Source: Lingula anatina (Eukaryota > Brachiopoda > Lingulata > Lingulida > Lingulidae). Taken from it: a stretch of DNA of 64,000 nt. The stretch spans positions 1 through 64,000 of the forward strand of contig NW_019775802.1 in assembly GCF_001039355.2 (NCBI RefSeq). The letters run 5' to 3'. A model generated the notes under the pieces. It saw only the letters and a list, made by a program, of their open reading frames with translations. It had not been told where the DNA came from and did not search any database. Of this stretch, positions 45,301 through 64,000 are shown one piece after another (position 1 is the stretch's first letter; each line of letters begins with the position of its first letter). The position numbers were made by a program, and so were the translations under genes.

Positions 45301-48300
45301 AATCATTTTGAATAATCTGCAGAATAAAAACCCATTTAAGCTATCAATTTTTGCATAAGTGATTATTCTTGTTGAGAGATTAAAAAACAAGGATTATTTT
45401 ACCCTAAAACCCAGACGAATGTATCGTATCTCAGGATTTTAGTTTCTAAAGGTTTGTCGTTAAATATCTTAATTTTTAATGTTTCTACATGTAGATGGCA
45501 GAAATGAGGTGTTTTTACTTAATTTCCTGGATGTCTCTTTTAGCCAGAACCTATAACAGGATCCAGTCGCATGAAAGGTGGAACTGCCACCAAAATTCTG
45601 TTAGATGTCATGTTTGCTCAGGGTTTCAGTCTCTTTAAAGAAAAACAGCTCAGGTATGCTCACGATAAGGGATTAATTTGTTAAGTTTGTAATGGTTTTT
45701 GTTATTTGAAAAAAAAAACTTTGCAGATCTTAAGTTACTGCACACTTCACATACTTGGATGTTGTTCATCATTATTTTATTACACTTTCCCTGGTTGTTG
45801 AACTAACTGTAGAATTATGTTTATCAATAAGAAGTCTTTTCTCTCCCTTTAGGAATACCGAACAGTTTCTTGAAACATACCTCACAGTGAATGAGGCAAT
45901 AGGTCACTGTAGACAATACATAGGTGCTGTTATCAATCTAGCAGGACAGTGGTCAGTGGGTTTTTTTAGTCTTTTATACTTAAAGATTATTTTCTAGGGT
46001 TCATTGTAGTAATGCTTGCTGTCAGCTTTTAGTGAAGTGCATTTATTTTCCTCAAGGAAATCCCCAAAAGTATATTAGTAGATGTTTAATATATTTCTGA
46101 GTTTCATTTCAAATTGAGGTACATGTATCACACTTCTAAATGTGGACTATGTATTTCTGTATTGGTCGTGTAATAATAATAATAAAAAAACTGAAAGAAT
46201 TTCAAAGATAATTTACATTTTGATGCAGATAGTTTTATTAATTTATTTTGTACTTTTTTCAGCTTGCGGAAACATGGCCACATTTACTATATTGGTGCTG
46301 ACAGCCTTGGAATTCTTGCCATGATAGATGCATCTGAATGTCCTCCAACCTTTGGGACTTGTGGGTGTAACACTCCATTTTACTTTAAGATTATTTTGTG
46401 TTAGATTAGGCACTTGGATTTTCTCCTACTATATTTTTCATGAGAAAAGCTTAAAATTTAATGTGAAATCTACATTGATACACTTGTTTCTTATCATTCT
46501 TGACTTGAATGATCCAAATATCCTTTTCTATATTCTGTTTCAGCACTAGATGGAGTAAGGGGGTTTCTAATAGGGGGATTTGATGAACTAAGAAACCAAG
46601 AAGGCAACATATCAGTTTTAGTAAGGAAATAAGAAATTTGGCTCTTAAAATCTAGTTTGATAACTCTAACTATAAAAGTTCTCCTGTTCCAAAAGAAATA
46701 TCTTTTTGTTCACTGTTAGTAATCAATATTTGAAAAAAAAATCTTAATTTATCTGTAGTTACTCTAAAGCACACTTTGGAAGTAGAATGTAGATTTTTGC
46801 ATTGAATAAAATAAGTGCCTGAATATTTCATTTGCAGAAATATAGATATGATTTCATTTGTTTTGGCACAGTAAACTAGGATATGTAATTGGATGTGGTC
46901 AGATATTGTCAATTGTTACAGGGAAGGCACTTCTCCATAGCAGTAGATGACTTTCAATCAACCATCTTGCCTAACCTTCAGAACTCTGATATTGTGATCT
47001 TCATCAACCATGGTGAGAAGATTAACCTGTCCTTTGCTGCTTTCTTTAAGTTGTTTTCTTAAAAGTTGTCATTTTTTGTCTTAGATAAATAGTTAATCAT
47101 TTGCAAAACTTCTCTTTGATCAGAGATGTGATTGAAGAAATTTTATTCATTATATGACAAGTACATGTACTGTACTTACTTGGACAATGGTACTTGTATT
47201 GAACTGTTTTAGATTTAATACATTAAAACATGATATCTTTTTGTTGTTATTTAAACAAGTTGTAATTTTTGTCTTAAATAGATAGTTTATTATTTGCAAA
47301 ACTTCACTTTGGCCAAAGAATTTAGAACTTAATTCTTTTACAATGGTAGTTAAATTGAAGCCTACTTAAAATTTAAAACATTAAAATGTGAGATCTTTTC
47401 AATGCAATTTAAACTACCAGGTTCTGCTATGAATACCTCCCTATTGCCACTGTTGGCTACTGTGCAGAATGGGCCAGCAGAAAGTGCTGTCATACACATT
47501 ATGAATAGTGAACAAAGTGGGCAGGAAAAAATGAAAGAGGTATTTTGTTGCGCTTTGTGTGTTATCTACAGTACATAACCAAATATTAATGTTAAATGTT
47601 TTGATTGATATTTTCACATTTTACAATTGAACCCATATTTGGGGTATCAGAGGATCTAGTAACCACCTTTATTTTTTGTAAGAAAATAATCTTGGTGCAA
47701 ATTATGAGGCAGAGATAAAATTATTATCATCAACTTTTCCAGGTGCCAAAGACCACAAATAAAATTACAGTTCAGTTACCGTGGATTCAGATCCAGGAGC
47801 TTTTTGGCCCAGAGCACTTAGACCTCAGTTTCAAGTTGTTTGCAGAGATAGCCACCAAATGGGTGTGTAATGCTGTCACCACAGGGGCACACATAATGCA
47901 GGGGAAAGTCTACCAGAATTATATGGTGGACCTTAGGGTCAGGTAAGGCACAGGTGGGAAATGCTGAGAAATGTACCTGTATAACTCTAATATAAGGAAG
48001 ATATAAAAACTGGATTTCAGTACAGTAACTTAAACAACATTTTTGTTGGAGAATGAATTAAAGTGGATTGGTGTTTGAATTGCATAATTCATATGTAAAT
48101 AATAAGAGCAATGATGTGCATCCTTTCAATGCTATGGTTTCCCTGCATCAGAGTTAGTTGTACTTGTAGGATGTAGAAAAGCAATAAAGATTTTAAGATC
48201 GTTTGTGTGTTGTTTTGATCTATAGAAAACTGTATGAAATGCTATGTTTAAGTATAATGTAACACGTTTTGGTTGCACTAACTGATTTCTGCTAATGAAG

Positions 48301-49526
48301 TCTTTTGTCGTATTTCTGTAATGTGCTTGCTTGTAATGTTGTTTAACTGATTATGGATGGTTTTATTTTAGTAACAACAAGCTGTTTCATAGAGCGGTTA
48401 GAATTGTTGAGGTAGGTAAAAAATGAAAAAAAAATTATTCAGGCAGGTGATCTTACTACGTGTAGTAGTAATGTTAGGTTGATGCTCACTTTGAAAGGAT
48501 ATTCTTTTTGTAACAATCAGAAATTCAATTAAACCTCCACTTGAAATCAATCTTAAAATTGTTCTATGAGTTTTTGAAAACTCTTGTATGGTAATTGATA
48601 GTAGAATAATAGTATAATAAGGAATAAAAGTGCTTTTATAAAGTCACTCTTTTTTCCTGAAAAAAATAAACAATATATTCACTAAAATGAAATACTTCTG
48701 TCAAATATTGCTTTTATTTGCTTCTTTGACTGCAGAATACATGGTGCAATCTGTTCTATTACAGACATTTTCTGGTTGCAATAAAGAAGATGCCCAGGAG
48801 TACCTTCTTAAGTCCATATATGGCACAGATGTTTTGACTGGCCAGCAAACCACTGCAAATGTCAGTCAGCATATTTTACAGGCTACATCACAGGAGAAGG
48901 TAATGGAGCTTTTTTTTTTTTTTTTTTTTTTTTGTAGCTTTGAATACATACAATCAAACTATGTTTACTGTCATACAAGGTTTTCACAAATCAGTGGTCT
49001 TTTTTATTACTGAGTCAATTTATATTTTGTTACTGTAGTATCCAACGAGCCACATGTTTTATCAAAATGTCAATGATTAATGTGCAGATTAGATTCATAC
49101 TTTTGTCGTACCTTATGACTGTTTCACTTCACCATATTTCTGATGTTGCTTATCACAGCGACATCATAACGAAGAAGTATCTGCAAGCCATGTTTTAGAG
49201 TTGGCCAGACGATTTTTTTAAATTGTACAGCAGGATGGTTTGCTGTATTTGCTAAGCAGTTGTGTGTATTATGATATATCAAGATGTTAAGAAACATTCA
49301 TTTGAGTCGGAGTATGGAAAATCAATGGCAAGCTTGTGAGTATATCTTGCTTGGAGGTATATGAACCGGAATTATGACGTTCTCTGTCTTTCCTCAGGTT
49401 GTACCCACTGCGCTGGTCTGTGCCATCCTAAAGTGTTCATTGTTGGAGGCCCAGAAGCATCTGGCAGAAGAACCAGTCATCAGAAGTGCTATAACCTCAT
49501 GCTTGGAGAAGAAGAACGTAGAATGA
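42386..49526 (+). CDS. GCKR: Glucokinase regulatory protein-like (double SIS domain, MurQ-related), 19 coding exons
   Basis: In vertebrates this protein binds sugar phosphates through SIS domains and inhibits glucokinase; it belongs to the MurQ-related SIS group. Exons: 42386-42455, 42960-43024, 43223-43318, 43532-43600, 43888-43961, 44156-44222, 44567-44715, 44939-44979, 45223-45287, 45544-45653, 45853-45951, 46263-46360, 46544-46620, 46922-47012, 47421-47539, 47743-47942, 48372-48411, 48765-48899, 49398-49526. The 1794 nt encode 597 aa (human 625). An in-frame TAA 11 codons upstream supports the ATG. The first SIS domain has LSGCGTSGRLAF (about 84-95), APEDD (about 133-137) and GSSRMKGGTATKIL (about 238-251). 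The second has IGADSLGILAMIDASECPPT followed by FG (about 312-333). The C-terminal part ends in a helical region (EAQKHLAEEPVI). The donor of exon 11 is ambiguous by two bases. Whether it regulates glucokinase in this animal is unknown. Confidence 0.93.
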
Positions 49527-51787
49527 GAAATGTTCCATGTCTCAAGTACACTGTTTGAAACATACTTCATGTTCATTATGCAAATTATGAATGAAATCCT
49601 GACATAGGTTTGTTTTGATTAGTAAAGAAAACTGAGACTTTTTTTCTAAATTATGTGATTGTGCTCAAAATAGTCTTGTATGCCATTGAAACATGAATAT
49701 ATATCTATTTTATACATGTATCAGTATAATTAGAATTTTACCTCATGGAAAGGTGGGGCATTTATGTATGATATAAACTTTTAAAGGATAACTTATCCTT
49801 AAGATTGTGTAATTGAATGTAACCATTAGTTGATTTTATGACATTTGTTGCAATTTTTTTGTCTTTTTGCAGCCTGCCTTATAATCAAAGAATGAGTCTT
49901 TAAAAAATCATCAGCGTATTGCTTTTTAAATTGCTTGCAATTGATGCAATATAATCATTATTTAATCAATATCCAGTTTTAAAGTTTAGCCAGATATAAT
50001 TATACATGTCTTTTTCTAGTCAGTATTATTCTTTTTATTAATATTCCACACTATCTATAGTCATAATGTACAAATTGGGTGCTTGAGAAGTAAGAAATCG
50101 GTAACAAAACTTCAGTAATACAAGAATAATATTTTATTAATGATGCAATCATAATTGAGGTATTATAACGAGAATAAAATAAGTTTTAAAACAATAAAAA
50201 TAAATCACTTGATTTTTTACTAATAATTTTTTTTTTTGATAAACAACAATACGAGTATTGTAAGTTGCCATACAAAGTTAATGTAATGTTGAAGGGAAGA
50301 AAAATTTTATGATGTAAAAATAGTATAAAATGAGGAGCAGTGGAAGAAGAAAAAATTGGATGAATTTGATAAAGCAAAGACAACAGAATTTATCAATATG
50401 TTACTTAGGTTTATTTTCAGTACAATAGGGCAATAAACCATCGAAAGTGTACCTTATCCTCTGTTTGGTAATACTGGGTAAAAAAGTCTAAGGCGAAGCC
50501 ATCTTGTTTTTATTTTCTTTTCTGTAATCTGCAGCAAAAGATACTGAATCAATACTTCTGTTTTTCATGCTTTTGAATTCTGGTGAATCTTCCACACTGT
50601 ACGGTGTTGAATTACAGATCAAATATTTTAGATAGTCCCAAGCTCACGTACATGAAGTGGACCCCCCTATCTATTACATTTTTTGATTGAAAAGGAATTC
50701 TTTAAGGTCAATACTTACCCAATTTCTCCTTTTTAGTGTTTCCCATACAATTTAAAATTGCAGGTAAAAAAACTCCACATCTAGAAAAATTCACTTCCTT
50801 AGTTAAAATATTTTTTCTTACATTTTTGGGTGAATTTCTGGAATAGTTTATGTGTGAATTTTCCATATATTTCTATGTTAAATTTTCAGATGGCTTCTCA
50901 CAAAAACAAAGCTGGTAACCTCCTATTTGTAAATTACAAAATTAAATCAATAAGGTGATAAGACTTAAATATAATATAATATAATAATAATATAATAAGA
51001 TTTTACTCAAATGCATTCCCTAGGGTAAAGGTGTGATAACCTAAATTATAGATCACAAATTTAGGTTCCTTTTTGAAGATTGAAATATTACAAAATGGCT
51101 AGTCATATTTTAACATTTTATTTCATAAGGTACAGTTGTTTAATTAACAAATATGAAATGCTGACATAAGATGGTCTTTGTTGGAGGACTGTAGAAGTCA
51201 CTAAGAGTTAATAAAGATTGTCAGTAAACTGCACAGAATACTGCAGAATGCAAAAACTTAGTATATATAGAACATTTGTAAGAAAGTTTGCAACTTCAGA
51301 ATCTCCAACTTAATGTACAGATTCCTAAAAGGAAGGCAAAATTACACTATTAATTATGAAATGAAATCTCAAAGACTCCCTAAATCAGTCCACTTACTCC
51401 TCTGTAGACCCAAAATCTGTCAAAATAACCAATAATGTAATCTGTCTATTCAAAATGGTTAACAATAATTATAACCACATAGAAAAATTTTTGGTTTAGA
51501 GCTTGGAATGTTTCTATAAAACAAGCTTCGCAATAGACTAATCTACTAAACACTTAAAAAAATGCTAAATTAGATTTACAATTTAAATAATAATGTTGGA
51601 AGCACAAAAATATGGTGCATTTGTTTTTAAGGCCCAGTCTACAAAATTATAATTTTTAACTACTGGTGCAATCAAATGCTTCTGTAAAAGGCGATGAGTT
51701 ATGTATAAGCAATTTATAGAAAATTTTGCCTTTAAATAAGCCTTAAATTTGATTTTTTTCTCAAGGTAATTATATCTGTAGTGCACT

Positions 51788-51841
<54 letters not shown>

Positions 51842-53480
51842 TTTACATTTGAATTTGTATATTTCATATGACCATTTTAATACTTAAGATGGATCAAATA
51901 TGTACCCTCCTCCTTACTTCCCCTACACATTATAGCACGTACTTGGGGGAGGGGGGGGAGTCCACTTCTGTCACAGTCCACTTATATAATTACCTTCTGG
52001 ATCTTCCAAAGCTTTAAACATATACTGATTAAAACAGTTATCCGATCTTTAACAAATCACTGACATATAATGAATATACTGGGCATATTTCTTTACTTCT
52101 GTTGCCAAAGAATCTAATTCTGATTTAATAACAGTTGATATAAAACAACCTGATTAACATAAAATCTGGGATTAGCTATCAAAACTTAATATAATTTGTT
52201 CTTCTACTTCTGCAGTACAAGTCATGTATTTCAAGAGTTGACACAGATGTATTTGTTACACATCTCAAAAGCTTCAAATCAATGCTGACTATAGTAAGAA
52301 ACAGAGATGAAGAATCAAAAAAAGTATATTGACATTTTCCAACATTAATTAAGGGTTTGCAATTACAGTAGACAATGCATAAAAGATTAAAAGTGTAGAA
52401 TCACACTTGAACTAAAAAAATCAAAAATGATTGTAAAACTGAATATTGGTAAAATACACCTACATCGTAATTGAAATCATGGAAAATATTTTCATTGCAC
52501 AAGAATCTAGAAAAGTATGCCTTGCACAGCAATATTTTGGGAATTTCAACAAGAATTTAGCATTCAGTCCAGCTGACATTAAATAGTACACTGAAAAACT
52601 ACTCAGATTTTATATACACATCTAATTAACAACTAAACACTTTATTAGATTTTGAAAATTAGGGGACTTAAAAATGCCGACTGAATCAAAATGTGTGGTA
52701 TTGTGTGCCCATGTAAGTGGGCTTAGCTAACCTTCAATAACTCAACCAACTATGTAAGGTTTACAATGCAATAGCTGTCTTTCAGCCATTTACAAACAAT
52801 ATGCCTACTTGAACATAGTTTTCTCAATAAAGAAACATACAATTGTCAAAGTGAGTAGAAATCAGTGTTAAGGCAATCAGATCCTGGTCTTGGGTTTAGT
52901 TTTAAAAGACCAAAGAAATGAGGTAAGGGGCTTTTAAAATGCCTCGAGACATCTTAGATTTTTAACAGGCTTAGCTAAGCAAGTCTAATAAATATTAAGC
53001 ATTTGTAATGTAGTAAGGATCCATGTGAAATGGGTTCCATAATTCCTATGCCATTTACTGAAGAGGTAAGTAACCAGCAGTACTCAGCATTGCAGGCTAT
53101 TTGACAAGGGTAAAGTCAAATTACTTGAACATAATTTCAGTGGGAACTAGTGGCATTGAACATGTATAATACTATGTTTGTCAAATTCACTCAGGCACGA
53201 GTGGCTATCACAATGACTGGTCTGTAACCAGTGGAGTTTGTTGTTACATGTCAATTAAAAAAACACAACACAATCAAAAAGTAATAAGCTAATTGTTGTT
53301 TTCCCTAGAGGGATAGTAATCTAGTGAATTGAATATCTTGCAAAGTATCATGATCTTGACATGAACGTTCATCCATCTGAATTCAAAGGTTTCCAGTATG
53401 GTCCTGTATCTTTCATCAGTTTTTAAGGATCATTAAGGGCAAGTCTTTGACATTTTTAATAAAATGAATCATTGAGGCAT
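49527..53480. other. Intergenic region between convergent GCKR and Src genes
   Basis: About 4 kb without recognisable exons. It should contain the GCKR 3' UTR (AATAAA-like strings occur near 50173) and the 3' UTR of the Src gene (minus-strand AATAAA at 52641-52646 among others). A long TA microsatellite lies at 51790-51839. I see nothing else of note. Confidence 0.5.
51790..51839. repeat. (TA)n microsatellite, about 50 bp
   Basis: Uninterrupted TA run in the intergenic region downstream of GCKR. Confidence 0.96.
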
Positions 53481-62056
<8,576 letters not shown>

Positions 62057-62140
62057 CTACAACATATTTAGTAATGTTCCAATAAGTTTTAAAAATATAG
62101 AAGATTTTTTGAAAAATAGACACAGTGGTATAAGCAGGTC

Positions 62141-62212
<72 letters not shown>

Positions 62213-64000
62213 TCATATCCACAGGTCTATATATATAATCATGCTGGTGAAGGAAGTTATATCTACTGACACATGGTTATACTGCCTAATTACAAACTTG
62301 TAGTGCCTGCCACGTCAAGATCACAAGAAAGGAAACATTTACAATTACACATTTTTTTCTGAATTTTGGCATTTCATAATGAGTTTTGAACAGACAATGT
62401 TTTGTCATCAAATCTTAAAGCAGGAAAGTCACTTCATGTTGATTTTGAACTAGAATGTCACTGGTCCAAATATTTTGATGTGAGGAAAAAAATTACACAC
62501 TCTGGCCTTAAAAACAGACTACTAGTAGGCATTTGCTAATTCGAGCCTCAAATTTGTGAGCACAAATATTAACTATTTCAGCCACAAATTAAGTACCCCC
62601 CAAAAAAATTATTTGCCACAAGCCCACCATTTGATTAATAGTATTTGTGCTCCCAAATCTAGAATCAGACCTTAAAATGTTGTCCCCAGAGAGCATCGGT
62701 ACCAACTTCAGGTCGTTAACCGTTAACACAAAGTATTGATTTAGTGATAAAATAATCATATGAAATACTTCTACCCCTGTTCAAATGGGTCCGTATCTTT
62801 ATAATTTTAATTATAAATTGTTAAAACAATTTACAACCAGGAAGTAAACAAAACAACTAAATTCAAAGTGCAGTGACTGTCCATTTGGTGTTAAATGGGA
62901 AACACTTCCAGTTAAGGCTGCTTTAATAACATACATAGTTTGGACTAACATGTGATAAAGAGAGAAAAGGTTATCTATGTTGCATAGAGACATCAGATAA
63001 GGAATGAAAAATTTCACTTGGCCCTTGTCCTATCAGAGAGGAAGTATGTATTTGGCTAGGAAGCTGAACCAGAGTTAAAACTTCCACAGCATGGAAGTTA
63101 AGAAATTTCTTAGCATGTGGCAAGGACAACCATAGTCTAATAAACTAAACCAATGCCAGTTTTGACTATTTGTTTATTAGTTTTTTTTAATCAAATTAAT
63201 GATTTTAATGATAGTTTTCATTTTTTAACATTAAAATTAAGTACTTTCAAGCTCTGTAAATCCTTATATTCAAATACCATACTGCTTGTTATGCAAATGA
63301 AGTAAAGAGGATGTCAGAGGCACATTTGTTTTGTAACGAAAGATCAAAAATAATTGGCAGTGAAAACAAATATAAGCATATGGCACCATTGAACAATAAC
63401 AGACAATACTTGTTTGTCAAGGAAAAGCTTCCTGGTTCTTGAGATTGAGCCAAAGAAAACATCCGTGATAAAGCATCATTGTATGTCTGCTCTACTTCAA
63501 ACACAATGTGTATGTGTACACATATATCTAGCATGTAAAAGACATATCTAGGCCCCAAAAGTTGCTATTTGAATCAAGTCAGAAACTGATCCAGGTATCA
63601 GCAAATATTTAGATTTAAAAAAGATAAAATTTATCATGACTATCAATTCATATTACAGACATAGTTCCTGTGGTCCTTTTTTCTCTTAATTACATAAGAT
63701 GAGGGTTGACAGATAATTTTTCATAGAAGCAACATGTGCTGTCAAATAATATAAAAAAATTTACATTTATCAGATGCAAAAAAAAGGAAAGAAAAGAAAG
63801 AGAAAAGACATCCATCTTGCATATCACAGAAGTAAAAAAAGTAATGGTGCTGGACATTCAAATTTCACCTCTGATTTGCAATGCATTGAAGATACACTTT
63901 GCAAAGGTTTGGTTTAAAAGATTTTTTGTCATTAATCAGAACATTAATTTTTTCAATAAAACTGATATCTGTTTCTAGTCTCATATGCTGGCGGGTAGTA
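62057..64000 (-). other. Probable upstream intron of the Src gene
   Basis: Apart from the TA microsatellite and the end of the tandem repeat I see no exon here. No minus-strand MG-initiated SH4-like segment was found, so the first coding exon is expected beyond the window. Confidence 0.55.
62145..62210. repeat. (TA)n microsatellite, about 65 bp
   Basis: Long TA tract in unit 2 of the Src segmental repeat. Unit 1 has only a very short version at the matching site (about 59356-59366). Confidence 0.96.

Noticed and set aside
62109-62303. ORF encoding a Tyr-Ile repeat
   Set aside because: It is simply the translation of the TA microsatellite.
62811-63558. Minus-strand ORFs considered as the missing SH4/unique exon of the Src gene
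   Set aside because: None begins with a myristoylation-type MGxxxS/K sequence followed by a suitable donor.

Overview
This window is AT-rich, intron-dense animal nuclear DNA. Every gene has GT/AG introns, and coding exons are mostly 60-260 bp within introns of 0.1-8 kb. The gene set (SLC35B3, THOC1, a Src42A-type kinase, GCKR and a Src/Src64-type kinase) together with degraded pogo-like, hAT-like and Harbinger-like DNA transposons indicates a bilaterian invertebrate. A marine spiralian or invertebrate deuterostome is most likely; I cannot name the species.

Layout: (1) 1-5.9 kb, minus strand: SLC35B3, a Golgi PAPS transporter, 9 exons, 394 aa. (2) 6.5-19.3 kb, plus strand: THOC1, a subunit of the THO mRNA-export complex, 20 exons, 660 aa, divergent from SLC35B3. 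Intron 3 holds a pogo-like element and intron 11 a hAT-like element. (3) 19.6-40.5 kb, minus strand: a complete Src42A-type tyrosine kinase, 8 coding exons, 524 aa, convergent with THOC1. Its 7.8-kb first intron carries a cluster of MITEs. Another intron carries a Harbinger remnant and decayed copies of a kinase exon. (4) 42.4-49.5 kb, plus strand: GCKR, a glucokinase-regulator/MurQ-like double SIS protein, 19 exons, 597 aa. (5) 53.5-62.1 kb, minus strand: a second Src-family kinase (Src/Src64 type), with its 5' end outside the window. It shows two candidate terminal exons of equal length and phase, and a tandem repeat of its SH3-SH2a exon block. (6) 62.1-64 kb: probably an intron upstream of that gene.

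For the four complete genes I assembled the exons by hand. The summed coding lengths (1185, 1983, 1575 and 1794 nt) are all divisible by three, and each is close to the size of its known family members.

Most interesting points: the alternative C-lobe/tail exons of the Src gene; its duplicated, phase-symmetric SH3-SH2 cassette, which is bounded by single Ns and may be an assembly artefact; MurQ-type catalytic motifs divided between the two SIS halves of GCKR; vestigial kinase exons in the Src42A-like gene; and a THOC1/Src-family linkage that is also seen in human (THOC1 and YES1, 18p11.32).
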